Counted from the stretch's first letter, positions 39,329 through 49,457 are shown. The stretch is 64,000 nt of DNA from Parashewanella tropica (GCF_004358445.1 NZ_CP037951.1:228501-292500); one strand, 5' to 3'. Made by a program: numbers and translations. Notes: generated from the letters alone by a model not told the origin.

Positions 39329-39790
39329 TTACCCCTGAATAGATAAGTTAATGCCATCAATATCAATGTTGACGGTCTGTGAGCTGTCGCTACTGATTGG
39401 AAAAATGGCTTTATCATTAGCTTCTTGATAATCCGAAAACCCCGCAAGAATAGCGATGTATTTGGTGCCATCGAGCAGTGGGTATACTTGCTGGTATTTT
39501 TCTCCCGGTATGATGCTTTTTAAGTGTCGAACAGAAAGTAAACTGGCTTTCAGTACACCTTGTTCATCATTGAAAATATTCAAAAAGCTGGCTTGATTGA
39601 ATACTTCGCTGTCGGACAGCTGATACACTCTCAATTTTATTGGCGTCGCATTATTTTTCAGGTTCGGATTGATGTTGTAAGAGGCGGATACCATTACTGT
39701 CAGTGTTTTGGGAGCAGGCTTGCCAAAACCCAATAGGCTACAGCCTTGCAGTAAAACCGCTAACATCATAACTAAGAGGATTCGTTTCAT
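39329..39790 (-). CDS. tssJ: T6SS outer-membrane lipoprotein TssJ
   Basis: The lipoprotein that anchors the T6SS membrane complex to the outer membrane through TssM. The 153-residue product begins with a lipoprotein signal peptide, MKRILLVMMLAVLLQGCSLL, with lipobox LQGC (Cys17). The mature domain has the family's LTVMVSASYNINPN and PIKLRVYQL strands of a transthyretin-like beta sandwich. It is directly followed by tssK. Confidence 0.94.
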   Translation of the reverse strand: MKRILLVMMLAVLLQGCSLLGFGKPAPKTLTVMVSASYNINPNLKNNATPIKLRVYQLSDSEVFNQASFLNIFNDEQGVLKASLLSVRHLKSIIPGEKYQQVYPLLDGTKYIAILAGFSDYQEANDKAIFPISSDSSQTVNIDIDGINLSIQG

Positions 39791-39802
39791 AATCAGTGGT
39801 CT

Positions 39803-40789
39803 TTACCTGTCATTGGAATGGAGTCCAAGTGACTCTTGAAAGTAGAAATGGAATTTTATGTGCCAATCGCGACTTTTGAGTTGATGTGAAAAGTAATGTT
39901 TATACATGGTCCAGTAACGCCAATGATTGTGCCATAACCGTGGAGGACTTAACTCTTCAAAAACGGGTTCAAGCGATTCTGGTGCCATATCTTTTAGTAG
40001 TCTGGTGAGTGCCATCTCCATGGCTTGTTGGGTTTTTCTTTTTTGTTGGAGTTCTTGACGGTAAAGCTGTACTAATTTTGATTCCGAGGCACTGTGGGGG
40101 CTGAGTTCTTTTTTGTTTAGATCGAGTACTTGAGAAAATAAGGTATCGTGAAAGGGATCGTCTTCATAATCTTCAAAATATTGGGTCAATGGTGCGCGCT
40201 CAAGGGTCGTTGACTCTTGCTCTTTTTCTGGCAGATGAAATGGATCTTTCTCGATAGTATTAAAATCAGAGGCATTAGTTGAGAAATTCTTATCATTGTC
40301 TGGATGACGACTCGGGGAAACTGACTCATTAGCAACCGCTGAAATGCTGACATCGTCACTGTCTAAAAATGGGTCGTTACCGAGGATAAAACTGGGTTCT
40401 TGAAGACTTGGCTCTTGAGGGGAGGTAATCACATCATCTTCAATATACTCAGCTTTTGCATCGTCTGGACTGAAGTATGAAACCAGTAAACGATACGAGC
40501 CAATCGTGATCACGTCGCCATCTCTGAGAGACTCTTGATTCCCTTTTCCGATTGGGCTGTCAGCCCCATTGATAAAGACCCCGTTAGTGCTGTTATCAAT
40601 CAGTTTTAGCCCTTTGTCCGTATTGACGATGGAAGCATGAACACTTGAAATGGTGCGTTCGGCGTCACTCAGCTGAAATGTGGTACCAAATCCTCGACCA
40701 ATGGTTCCCCCCTCTTCTGGGAAGGTTTTTGTCCACTCGCTGATGGCTTCGCTATCAGGGGAGCAGATGATTCTTAACGATAACGACAT
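39803..40789 (-). CDS. tagH: T6SS FHA-domain protein (TagH/Fha type)
   Basis: A 328-residue protein with an N-terminal forkhead-associated domain (about residues 26-95: GGTIGRGFGTTFQLSDAERT, SSVHASIV, DNSTNGVFING). A long acidic, Ser/Pro-rich linker follows, then a C-terminal domain ending in WRYWTMYKHYFSHQLKSRDW. That combination is typical of T6SS FHA proteins (TagH/VasC). FHA domains bind phosphothreonine; in other systems phosphorylation by the T6SS kinase promotes assembly. The kinase gene at the end of this operon is the likely partner, although its N-lobe looks incomplete. Confidence 0.88.
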   Translation of the reverse strand: MSLSLRIICSPDSEAISEWTKTFPEEGGTIGRGFGTTFQLSDAERTISSVHASIVNTDKGLKLIDNSTNGVFINGADSPIGKGNQESLRDGDVITIGSYRLLVSYFSPDDAKAEYIEDDVITSPQEPSLQEPSFILGNDPFLDSDDVSISAVANESVSPSRHPDNDKNFSTNASDFNTIEKDPFHLPEKEQESTTLERAPLTQYFEDYEDDPFHDTLFSQVLDLNKKELSPHSASESKLVQLYRQELQQKRKTQQAMEMALTRLLKDMAPESLEPVFEELSPPRLWHNHWRYWTMYKHYFSHQLKSRDWHIKFHFYFQESLGLHSNDR

Positions 40790-40819
40790 GCTTAAGTCCT
40801 CGGTCTAGGTAGCCAAGTG

Positions 40820-43447
40820 CTAGTGAATATCAACATTCATTTGTCCACTGCTACAGGTGAGAGTGACCGTTGAAAACGGCTGCCCAATGCTCATTTTGTC
40901 TATGCAGGAGTTGGCAATTTGAGGCATCACCCACTGACTGATCTGTTGTTCAATGGCTCTGGCACCGATTTCTGGTGATTGGTTTTGCTTAAGTAAAAAT
41001 TCAATAACCGAGGGTTCGTAAGCCAGTGTAGCGCCATAATGCTTGCTCAGTGATTGCTCAACTTTGTTGAGGGATAACATGGTGATTTGTTCTAGTTGGC
41101 TATCACTCAGAGGGTGGTAGGGAATGATGGAAAGGCGACCTAAAAATGCGGTGCTAAATGATTTTTGCAGCTCAGGAAAAACCCTTTTTTGTAAGGTCTT
41201 GGTATCGCTGAACCCTTCATCAAGGGCATTAACGATACAAGTATCACCGACATTTGTCGTCATGATGATCAAGCAGTTTTTAAAATCGATATGCCTACCT
41301 TCACTATCGGAAATACTGCCTTTATCAAAAATTTGATAAAAAATATCCTGCACACTCGGATGAGCTTTATCGACTTCATCCAGTAAAATGAGCGAATAGG
41401 GTTTTTTACGAACCGCTTCGGTAAGCACGCCTCCTTTTCCATAGCCGACATAGCCTGCGGGAGCACCTAATAACATAGAGACTTTATGAGCTTCTTTAAA
41501 CTCTGTCATGTTAATGGTAGTAATGCTATTTTCACTGCCGAACAGTTCTTCGGCTAAAGCAAGCGCGGTTTCCGTTTTACCGACACCGCTTGGGCCACAC
41601 ATGAGAAACACCCCAAGTGGTTTTCTTGGATCGGATAATCCGGCGCGTGATATTCGGATCACTTCTGCTATTTCAGAAATGGGGCTGCACTGGCCTATGA
41701 CCCGTTTGCCGATGGAGGATTCAATGTTGAGTAATCGTTCGACATCTTGTTTGATCATGTTATTCACAGGTACACCTGTCCATTGCGCGACGACTTCGGC
41801 AATGGTTTGTTTTGATACTTGTGGCCACACTAATGGACTGTCTTGCTGCACATTGGAAAGCTGTTGCATTTGTTGTTTGATCAGCGTTTGCTTTTGTAGC
41901 TTTTGTTGAGGGCTGATGTCTTCGCTGTTTACCCGTTTTTCAAGCTCAGCCTGCAGGGAGAGCAAGGCTGTAACTGAGGTTTTTTCTGCTTCCCATTTAT
42001 CACGTAAGGCGGATTGCTGTGTTAGGTAATCCTGCTTTTGCTGTTTAATTTGATCGAGTTGTGTGGACTCACTGAAACAAAGCAGGTCTTCTTTCATTAA
42101 TACTTGAATTTCACTTTCTTTTTGATTGATTTGCTCTGTGATAACCGTGAGTTGATGAGGTATCGCATTTTGGCTCAAGCCGACACGAGAGCACGCGGTA
42201 TCTAACAGGCTGATGGCTTTGTCTGGTAACTTGCGTTCGGGTAAATAGCGTATCGATAAACTCACGGCCGCCTCTAGGGCTTCTTGTAGAATTCTGACGT
42301 TATGGTGGGTTTCAAGACTGGCTTTGATTCCCCTTAACATTTGTACTGCTGTGGCTTCGTCTGGCTCTTGAACTTCCACGACTTGGAAGCGTCTTGTTAA
42401 GGCGGCATCTTTTTCGAAGTATTGTTTATATTCTGCCCATGTTGTGGCCGCTATCGAGCGAAATTCACCTCTGGCTAAGGCGGGCTTTAGTATGTTGGCA
42501 GCGTCGTTTTGCCCCGCGGCACCCCCTGCGCCAATTAAGGTATGGGCTTCATCAATGAAAATGATCATCGGCGTGGTGGATTGCTTAATTTCGCTGATGA
42601 TATCTTTTAAGCGATTTTCGAACTCGCCCTTTATGCTGGCTCCTGCTTGTAATAACGATAAATCTAAGCTCAGAAGCTCAACATGCTCCAGTATTGGCGG
42701 TACATTACCTTCAACAATGAGTTGAGCTAAGCCTTCAACAATAGCGGTTTTACCGACGCCGGGGTCACCAACCAGAATAGGACTGTTTTGGCGACGTCGA
42801 CATAAAATATCAATGGTTTTTCGTATTTCAAGACTCCGACCAGAGACGATATCGAGTTCACCGTTTCTGGCCGCTTGAGTGAAGTTTTGGGTGTATTTAT
42901 CCAGTGCAGGGGTGCTTTGATTGCTCATCGCTTCTTTAGAAACAGCAGTCTCTGAATTGTTTGATGTTGATTGAACGACCTTTCCTGATGTTTTCAGTGC
43001 TTGTTGCTTCAACCACTCTGATGATAGGTTCTTTATCCATTCAGTTAAACAACCCGTGTAGGCACCAAGTGTGACTCTTTGTTTCAATACTAATAACAAA
43101 TGGTATTCATTAACGGTTAACTGGGAAAGGTTCAATGATGCCAACATCCATGCATCTTTTAGCAATTCAATAAGTTGGGATGAAAGAGAAGGTGAATTGT
43201 CATTTCCTGCTTTATAGCGTGTTAATTCAGAGTTGAGTTGCTCAGTTAGCACGTCAATAGCAATTCCGGCCGATTGGGCGGCTAGTACCCAGCCCATATC
43301 GGATTCTTGAAGTAATTTATAGAACCAATGTTCAAGTTCTATGGCAAAGTGATGTCGAGAAACACATTCTCCAGCTGCCAGTTCCAACGTCGATTTGAGT
43401 TTGGAGGACATACATTGAACGAGACTTTGTAACTCAACATTAACCAT
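40820..43447 (-). CDS. tssH: T6SS sheath-recycling ATPase TssH (ClpV)
   Basis: A AAA+ unfoldase that disassembles the contracted TssB-TssC sheath. I place the start at the ATG at 43447 (MVNVELQSLVQCMSSKL), giving 875 residues. It matches the usual ClpV N-terminus, has AGGTG upstream, and avoids a 61-bp overlap with tssG that the longer open frame (to 43516) would require. It has an N-terminal Clp repeat domain, then Walker A GDPGVGKT (about 227) with IIFIDEAHTLIGAGG in the first ATPase domain. The second has Walker A GPSGVGKTETALAL (about 617) with LILLDEVDKAHP. A coiled-coil middle region lies between. Confidence 0.95.
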   Translation of the reverse strand: MVNVELQSLVQCMSSKLKSTLELAAGECVSRHHFAIELEHWFYKLLQESDMGWVLAAQSAGIAIDVLTEQLNSELTRYKAGNDNSPSLSSQLIELLKDAWMLASLNLSQLTVNEYHLLLVLKQRVTLGAYTGCLTEWIKNLSSEWLKQQALKTSGKVVQSTSNNSETAVSKEAMSNQSTPALDKYTQNFTQAARNGELDIVSGRSLEIRKTIDILCRRRQNSPILVGDPGVGKTAIVEGLAQLIVEGNVPPILEHVELLSLDLSLLQAGASIKGEFENRLKDIISEIKQSTTPMIIFIDEAHTLIGAGGAAGQNDAANILKPALARGEFRSIAATTWAEYKQYFEKDAALTRRFQVVEVQEPDEATAVQMLRGIKASLETHHNVRILQEALEAAVSLSIRYLPERKLPDKAISLLDTACSRVGLSQNAIPHQLTVITEQINQKESEIQVLMKEDLLCFSESTQLDQIKQQKQDYLTQQSALRDKWEAEKTSVTALLSLQAELEKRVNSEDISPQQKLQKQTLIKQQMQQLSNVQQDSPLVWPQVSKQTIAEVVAQWTGVPVNNMIKQDVERLLNIESSIGKRVIGQCSPISEIAEVIRISRAGLSDPRKPLGVFLMCGPSGVGKTETALALAEELFGSENSITTINMTEFKEAHKVSMLLGAPAGYVGYGKGGVLTEAVRKKPYSLILLDEVDKAHPSVQDIFYQIFDKGSISDSEGRHIDFKNCLIIMTTNVGDTCIVNALDEGFSDTKTLQKRVFPELQKSFSTAFLGRLSIIPYHPLSDSQLEQITMLSLNKVEQSLSKHYGATLAYEPSVIEFLLKQNQSPEIGARAIEQQISQWVMPQIANSCIDKMSIGQPFSTVTLTCSSGQMNVDIH

Positions 43448-43455
43448 GAACGCAC

Positions 43456-44439
43456 CTACTGAATACTGAGAGGTAATTGCACGAATTTTGGCTTCATTTT
43501 TGGGCTGTCCATCCATGCAGAAAGTCCGAGACGAAAATGAGAATCTTTAGGGTAAAGCAGTTGCAACTTAGGAAGATATTGGCTGTTGACCTTCATAAAG
43601 AGTTTGTAGTTTACGTAGGCTCCCATATAGCTTTTGATCATGAAGTCTAGCGCCTTAACAAGCCCTGAATGGCCGTACATATTCATGTAGTTTTGATAGT
43701 CTGTTGGGCAGATAGAAATGGCGATTTTTTGTAAACTCAGCGGCGCATATTTTCCAACTAAGGCATTGAGGCCGAGTAAATGGTTTTGCCCTGAAATACC
43801 GATTTGAGTCAATGAGCTTTTGATGATGGGTTGGTACTCAAGCTCTATAGGTGTGATCTCAAACGGGCAACAAAAATAGTCTTCTAACATTTCCGTTAGG
43901 TTTAGGTTATTGGCGGCCTTACAACCAAACAAAGCGATGTATTGTATGAGATGAACGTGAGGCAAAACGGTTTGTTGCGGATCAATGCCCGTTAAGTTGG
44001 CTAATAGGCGGCTGATGTGCTGTTTGTCTTGATTCCAAGGAAAAGATTCTTCTTCGAGTTGCTTGGTGATATCAAACTTCATGTCCGTTTGGCATTGGAG
44101 AGTAAGGTATCTGTGATTAATTATGCTAAAAAAATCTATTGGGGCTCGAGTGCCAAGATTGAAATACGCATCCAGCGCTTGCTTGAATAAATAACGAGGA
44201 ATCGACGAACGGTTACCCAAAAACGCGGGGTTGCTGGTGGTGACTTCCCAAACGCCATGGTCAGTTTGTGCTAAGTTCGTGACTTCATTTGAGTAATCCG
44301 CGGGCAGTAACTCACAATTAAAATGAATACTGGGGTAGGCTTGTCTTTTATTGGCATCATGTTTGATAAGTTGCCAAAGACTGATTAATTCCCCTTGCAC
44401 GGATGAGTTACTGAGCCTCGTTAGATAAGCGTTTTGCAT
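43456..44439 (-). CDS. tssG: T6SS baseplate protein TssG
   Basis: A baseplate wedge protein that forms a TssE-TssF2-TssG-TssK3 complex. The 327-residue product has the family features LWQLIKHDANKR near the start, the LARYLFKQ-like helix after NRSSIPR, and the C-terminal GLSAWMDSP strand. It overlaps the 3' end of tssF by 19 bp and is followed 8 bp later by the preferred tssH start. Position in the tssE-F-G-H run is classical. Confidence 0.93.
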   Translation of the reverse strand: MQNAYLTRLSNSSVQGELISLWQLIKHDANKRQAYPSIHFNCELLPADYSNEVTNLAQTDHGVWEVTTSNPAFLGNRSSIPRYLFKQALDAYFNLGTRAPIDFFSIINHRYLTLQCQTDMKFDITKQLEEESFPWNQDKQHISRLLANLTGIDPQQTVLPHVHLIQYIALFGCKAANNLNLTEMLEDYFCCPFEITPIELEYQPIIKSSLTQIGISGQNHLLGLNALVGKYAPLSLQKIAISICPTDYQNYMNMYGHSGLVKALDFMIKSYMGAYVNYKLFMKVNSQYLPKLQLLYPKDSHFRLGLSAWMDSPKMKPKFVQLPLSIQ

Positions 44440-46202
44440 CCTGTTCTCCTGGGAAAACTCATATAGATTTCATCGTAACCTTCGAGTTTGATATCCAGTT
44501 GGGTGAAGCTATTAAACATCACGAAATTAGAAAAAAAGCTATCGAGAAACTGCGCGAACAGAGTGACACCTGAAGTCAGTTGAGTGGTATTGAGAACGAC
44601 GGTGATGTGTGTGCCGTAGGTGAAACAACTTTTACCCGAAGTCATGATGGTAGCAATGACATGTTCCATCTCGATTTCTGATAGCGCATCAATATATTTC
44701 TTGTTTTGTGTATTGTTGTTTAAGTTATAAAAATGAAAAATATCTTTGAGAGCCTTGCAGGGATTTTCGGTCCCTAAGGTGCTTTGGATATTGAATTGCA
44801 GATGATTGAGTAAGGTCCATATTCTATCTGAATCCTCATGATGTTTGAGTACAGAAGATGGTCGTTTAGCGAGCTGTAATTTGCCCGGAATGGTTAATGT
44901 ATCCCTGCATTGGATCTGACTGTTGATGGACTGATGAGAGGCTTTTCTTGATTGAGTAACAGTAATATTTACCAACCAAATTCGAACCTCGTCACTGATA
45001 CTGTAGTCACTGAGATCGGACACTTTAATGCTATTTTCAGTACTGGTATGAGACGATATCTGTTGCAGCAATTGCCATCGTAGCCCTGTCGGTTCGGTAT
45101 TGAATTTTTCTCGAAATATTTGCGGAACGTCAAAACTTGGGGTGTTGGTTACATCGGTAATACGATTAATTGAGTACAGTTCATAGCTGCGTGATCGCAT
45201 TGAGTCGATCACTAACGGGTACTGCTTTTTTAAGAAGTTAATTTCCAATGGCTCGGCCATCATCTCATGTAAGTTGATGATGGGCGTTGAGAAGAGGGAA
45301 AAAAAATCTAAGGTCAGGTTTCTTGCCAGCTCAACATCAAATTCGGCAAGGTACAACTGTATCGTAAAGTGATGATTCGATACCTTGGCTAATGCTTGTT
45401 GGAGGTGAAACGTAAAAGCGGTAAAGCTGTCGGGGAACATGAAAAATTCGGTAAGTAGGCGATATCCCGAAAACGTGTTGGCATTATAGGGCAGGACGGT
45501 ATGGTTCAAATCATAGCCAACGGTCGACATTGTATTTTTATCCACTGGGAATCGATCATTATCACTGGTGATACAGATGGCGAGCGTTGAGCGCCGCAGT
45601 AAATCATAGAGCCGCAAAGATAAATTGGTTTCGCCTTTGAGTTGAAGTTTAAGCTTGTCGATGTTCAATTCGTTTATGGCGATGCCATCATCAATGGCTT
45701 CTATCGTCAGTTCGAGCAAGGCTGTCGCTTGTTCTGCGCCTTTGGGCTTTACATGTTCAAACGGGGCAAAGGTGACTTTTGCATCGGCCAGTTTTATGGG
45801 GTAAAGAGTGACGGGCTCGGTTGTTCTAAATATTGTGGCTTCATTTTCTTTTTTACCTATATCAAATTCGGTATGCACAGGGACATGGTGAGTCGCTTTG
45901 GCGGATTCATCCACTAAAAATTCCAGTACTGAATAGGAGGGTATAGGACGAAGAACATGTGGAAAAATAATATTAATGAGACTTTGGGTAAACTCTGGGT
46001 AAGTGTCATCCAAGCGTTTATGTAGCTTTGCATTGAGTAAAGCCATACTTTCCACAAGCCGTGACAGCTCTGGATCTTCAATACCACTATTACTGATCCC
46101 AAGCGTTGTGGCAGAACCGGGATTTTTTTGAGCAAACTCAACCGATTCTTCACGAATAAATCTCAGCTCTTGTTCAAAATATGACAGTAATGAATCAGGC
46201 AA
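44421..46202 (-). CDS. tssF: T6SS baseplate protein TssF
   Basis: The largest T6SS baseplate wedge subunit, with 593 residues. The N-terminus is a clear TssF signature: LLSYFEQELRFIREESVEFA, then DPELSRLVESMALLNAKLHK and LINIIFPHVLRPIPS. The ends overlap those of neighbouring genes (8 bp with tssE, 19 bp with tssG), indicating translational coupling. Confidence 0.95.
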   Translation of the reverse strand: MPDSLLSYFEQELRFIREESVEFAQKNPGSATTLGISNSGIEDPELSRLVESMALLNAKLHKRLDDTYPEFTQSLINIIFPHVLRPIPSYSVLEFLVDESAKATHHVPVHTEFDIGKKENEATIFRTTEPVTLYPIKLADAKVTFAPFEHVKPKGAEQATALLELTIEAIDDGIAINELNIDKLKLQLKGETNLSLRLYDLLRRSTLAICITSDNDRFPVDKNTMSTVGYDLNHTVLPYNANTFSGYRLLTEFFMFPDSFTAFTFHLQQALAKVSNHHFTIQLYLAEFDVELARNLTLDFFSLFSTPIINLHEMMAEPLEINFLKKQYPLVIDSMRSRSYELYSINRITDVTNTPSFDVPQIFREKFNTEPTGLRWQLLQQISSHTSTENSIKVSDLSDYSISDEVRIWLVNITVTQSRKASHQSINSQIQCRDTLTIPGKLQLAKRPSSVLKHHEDSDRIWTLLNHLQFNIQSTLGTENPCKALKDIFHFYNLNNNTQNKKYIDALSEIEMEHVIATIMTSGKSCFTYGTHITVVLNTTQLTSGVTLFAQFLDSFFSNFVMFNSFTQLDIKLEGYDEIYMSFPRRTGCKTLI

Positions 46203-46617
46203 AACCAGATTTCCTTAGATTGATTGAGTTAGAGGAAAAGTTCAGTACAGGCTCAAACACCACAAGCTCCTTACCAAATTTGGTGTTCACGGTAGCGGAA
46301 ATCATTAATGGTAGATTGTTGTTATTGCCTCTTGTGTCGCTCAGTTCAACGGAGACCTGACTGAGCCTTGGCTCATAGCTTTGAATGAGTCTACGAATAT
46401 TGGCTAGGATGATGGCAATATTGGCTTCATTTTTATAACGGGTGACGTAACTGAGCCCTAAAAAAGCAATGGTATTTTTGGTGGCAGGTGGAATGGCATC
46501 TAAATGCCAAAGCGGCGCTCGGCTTGATATGAGCGAACAGATATGCTGAATGATGGCATTATGCTCAGCACCAATATCCTTATCCCAATTTCCCGCTAGT
46601 TTAGCGATGAGACTCAT
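46195..46617 (-). CDS. tssE: T6SS baseplate protein TssE (gp25-like)
   Basis: A 140-residue protein of the GPW/gp25 family, the subunit from which sheath polymerisation starts. It has the gp25 core NTIAFLGLSYVTRYKNEANIA and the closing strand-loop-strand ISATVNTKFGKELVVFEPVL. It overlaps the second tssC-like gene by 4 bp upstream and tssF by 8 bp downstream. Confidence 0.93.
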   Translation of the reverse strand: MSLIAKLAGNWDKDIGAEHNAIIQHICSLISSRAPLWHLDAIPPATKNTIAFLGLSYVTRYKNEANIAIILANIRRLIQSYEPRLSQVSVELSDTRGNNNNLPLMISATVNTKFGKELVVFEPVLNFSSNSINLRKSGFA

Positions 46618-47957
46618 GAGTTTGCCCCGATTTTTTGGCTCGACATGGCGGTGGTGATAGAAATATGAACATTCATCAGTTCATATTGGTATTGAGGTTG
46701 AAGAGTGATTTGGCAGTGATAATGGGTGCTGTCTAAGGTATCGGCTTCTAATTCGACTTTGCATGATTGCAAAGGGTATCGAGCCATGATGTGATCTTCT
46801 GCATGAGTCATTCTGTTTACATAACCATTGAGCCAGCTCTCCAAAGAGTTTTTACAGTTCAATACACTGTCGAAACTGCCGACGTAATCACGAGTTTTAA
46901 CTTTTAAGTAGTGGCCGAAGCGACACGCCATTAAGTTGGTTTGCAGCATGCCAAGTACTTGCTCAGCTTCTGTGGGAATATCCCACACAGATTGGTTACT
47001 GAAAAACCCTTTTTGATTGGATAAATACAAACTGGAAAAGGGAACAAAGCCCTTTTCAGACCAAAATCCATCATCTTCACTAAAAATATCAACGCTGGCT
47101 TTTATTTCCCCTTGCGCTTCTGAAACCAGCGCGCCAAATTCCCCCTTATCATCATAAGCTCTAAGGAAACCGAACCAACTGATACGTTCGAATTCTTTAA
47201 TGATATTACTGGCTAATAAATACGCGCAATTCCCCCATAAGGTATTGGCTTGGCAGGACTCTTGAGTAAAAACAAAACCAGCAGGGTAACTATGATAAGG
47301 CGCTCTTAATTTGTATTCGGGAAGCACTAAATGAACAAAACGGGAAGAAGGGCACTTTCTAAGTAATTGCCAAGGTTGATAATCTTCACTTTCTAAAATG
47401 CGTGCAATCTTAGCGGTGTCATGCAGGACGCGTGAATTGTCATCGCCAAAAAATTGAGGACTCACGCCTAAAATTACTGGGCATAAACAGACTTCTGCTA
47501 ATTCTGACAATAGTTGCAAGGTATATAAATCGTCAAACTGACAGTCTTCTGAACTGTCCATATTTACTTTGTGGTCGATCAACAGTACGCCAAAGGGATG
47601 TCCACCTGCGGTGTCGAGCTCTCTTGAATAGAGCTTGTTGAATAAAGACGATTGTTTAATATCAAAAGCCAAGTTCAGATCATTGGAAACAGCAACCCAG
47701 CTTAAATTAAGAATTTTGATGGTGATTCTTTTTTGTGAGAAAGGAAGATTAATGAGTTGAAAGAGCTCAAGCCAAGAGGCTTCTAGCCTTTGAAAGTATC
47801 GATGAGTGATAATTTGAGAAAGTTGACGGCTTATCAGTGCATCAATTTGGTTTATCGTGATGGTGAGCTTTGCTTTAAACTTGTCTACATATTGCTTTTT
47901 TGCAAGGTGTTGTAGAGCCGCAATTGTACGCTTGTTTAAAGCAAAGCCATCAACCAT
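46614..47957 (-). CDS. Second TssC-like sheath protein
   Basis: A 447-residue paralogue of the TssC encoded just upstream. Matching segments are RYFQRLEASWLELFQLI (against DYQRLEGSWLGLQKLI), LDTAGGHPFGVLLID (against FGTAGGQPYGVLLGD) and the C-terminal block AEDHIMARYPLQSCKVEL. The N-terminus is about 40 residues shorter and the last strand is altered (ITTAMSSQKIGANS in place of LRMVANIPGKKG). Some T6SSs, for example that of Agrobacterium with TssC40 and TssC41, also carry two TssC proteins. Whether this one enters the sheath, caps it or is regulatory is unknown. It sits between tssC and tssE, overlapping tssE by 4 bp. Confidence 0.85.
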   Translation of the reverse strand: MVDGFALNKRTIAALQHLAKKQYVDKFKAKLTITINQIDALISRQLSQIITHRYFQRLEASWLELFQLINLPFSQKRITIKILNLSWVAVSNDLNLAFDIKQSSLFNKLYSRELDTAGGHPFGVLLIDHKVNMDSSEDCQFDDLYTLQLLSELAEVCLCPVILGVSPQFFGDDNSRVLHDTAKIARILESEDYQPWQLLRKCPSSRFVHLVLPEYKLRAPYHSYPAGFVFTQESCQANTLWGNCAYLLASNIIKEFERISWFGFLRAYDDKGEFGALVSEAQGEIKASVDIFSEDDGFWSEKGFVPFSSLYLSNQKGFFSNQSVWDIPTEAEQVLGMLQTNLMACRFGHYLKVKTRDYVGSFDSVLNCKNSLESWLNGYVNRMTHAEDHIMARYPLQSCKVELEADTLDSTHYHCQITLQPQYQYELMNVHISITTAMSSQKIGANS

Positions 47958-47972
47958 TGTTTTTACCCTTTT

Positions 47973-49457
47973 CTACCCTTTTTTGCCAGGAATGTTGGCG
48001 ACCATTCTTAAAGAGGTAGATAATTCTTCGAGCTGTAACCAAGGCCGCATATAAGCAATGGCCGAATACGCGCCAGGTTTTCCAGCTTGTTCTTGCACAA
48101 TGACTTTTGCTTCAGCCAGTGGGAATTTTGCTTTCTGTTCATTGCCAATTGCATTTGAATTTACGTATTGGTGTATCCAAGTATCCAGCTCTTTTTGAAC
48201 ATCCGTCACTTCTAAGCTTGAGCCGATTTTATCTCTGCCCATTACCTTTAAATAGTGAGCAATACGGCTACTGGCCATGGTATAGGGCAGGCGAGCCGAA
48301 ATGGCGGCATTAGCGGTAGCGTCAGGATCGGTGTAAGTTTTAGGCTTATGGGTGGTTTGCCCCCCCATGAATACCCCAAAATTGGTGGATTTGTAATGGA
48401 CTAATGGGAGAAAGCCTAAGTCACTGAGTTCTTTCTCTCTTTCGTCAGTGAAGTTGACTTCCGTTGGGCATTGTTGAAGCAAATCATCGGCATCGGATAG
48501 GTAAGTAAAGTTAGGGAGGTTCTCTACTTTACCGCCATTGTCCATGCCTCGAATAGCCGTGCACCAACCGTACTGGAAGAAAGCTTGGGTCATGAGTAGA
48601 CCCATTTCAAAGCAGGCATTTGACCAAATAAAATCATCTTCAGAGTTAACCAGTGGTGAGCCATCATCTCGAGTGTCTAATTCTTCAAAGTTGAATGACT
48701 TCACGCTAACAGTGGTCGAGCCATACGGCAGGCGTGCCATGGTTCTGGGAAGTGTGAGGGCAACGTAGCGAGAGTCGTCGCTAGCTCTAAAAGAGTTCCA
48801 CGAGGCATAGGCGGGGGAGTCAAAGCCGGCTGCTACCGGCTTACCTTCTAAAAACGTGGTAAATGAGTTGTAATCAAACATACTGGGATTAGTAGCGGCA
48901 ACAAAAGGGGCATGTGAGGCTGCGGCTACTTCTGCCATATAACGCATAAGTGCTACATCTTCATCACCATAGTCAAATTCATAGTCCCCTAGTAGTACCC
49001 CGTAGGGTTGTCCACCGGCGGTACCAAATTCTTCTTGATAAACCATGGTAAAAAAACGGCTTCTATCAATGGCTGGGGCACTTTCAAACTGATCTAACAG
49101 TTCATCTTTGGTGTAGTCAGTGAGTTTGACTTTCAATTGAGGTCCAAGCTCGCTGTTTTTGATCAATTTTTGCAATCCGAGCCAGCTTCCTTCAAGTCGT
49201 TGATAGTCCTTATTTTTCATAATGTGAGACAGTTGTTTTGAAATGTTTTTATCAATCGCTGCGATGGCTTTTTCGATGGTTAGTGTGAGATTTTTGTCCC
49301 ACGTCACCGTTCCCTCTAAGACTTGAGTGGTTAAAATTGATAAAAGTTCTTTGGTGGTATCTTCTGGTGTTTGTGAGGTGGCCGAAATGGCTCGTTCAAG
49401 GATACTGGCTTGAACTTCGCTGGTGGCGGACTCGGTAGCGGTTTCTTCGCTAGACAT
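47973..49457 (-). CDS. tssC: T6SS sheath large subunit TssC (VipB)
   Basis: The large component of the contractile sheath, polymerising with TssB around the Hcp tube. The 494-residue product has the usual length and motifs: KDYQRLEGSWLGLQKLI, FGTAGGQPYGVLLGDYEF, a central ALTLPRTMARLPYG and the C-terminal LRMVANIPGKKG. The start codon shares one base with the tssB stop (TAATG), so the two are translationally coupled in the order expected. Confidence 0.97.
   Translation of the reverse strand: MSSEETATESATSEVQASILERAISATSQTPEDTTKELLSILTTQVLEGTVTWDKNLTLTIEKAIAAIDKNISKQLSHIMKNKDYQRLEGSWLGLQKLIKNSELGPQLKVKLTDYTKDELLDQFESAPAIDRSRFFTMVYQEEFGTAGGQPYGVLLGDYEFDYGDEDVALMRYMAEVAAASHAPFVAATNPSMFDYNSFTTFLEGKPVAAGFDSPAYASWNSFRASDDSRYVALTLPRTMARLPYGSTTVSVKSFNFEELDTRDDGSPLVNSEDDFIWSNACFEMGLLMTQAFFQYGWCTAIRGMDNGGKVENLPNFTYLSDADDLLQQCPTEVNFTDEREKELSDLGFLPLVHYKSTNFGVFMGGQTTHKPKTYTDPDATANAAISARLPYTMASSRIAHYLKVMGRDKIGSSLEVTDVQKELDTWIHQYVNSNAIGNEQKAKFPLAEAKVIVQEQAGKPGAYSAIAYMRPWLQLEELSTSLRMVANIPGKKG

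Noticed and set aside
43448..43516. Longer tssH start 23 codons upstream of 43447
   Set aside because: It would overlap tssG by 61 bp and adds residues unlike the ClpV family N-terminus; the ATG at 43447 has a ribosome binding site and the expected start.
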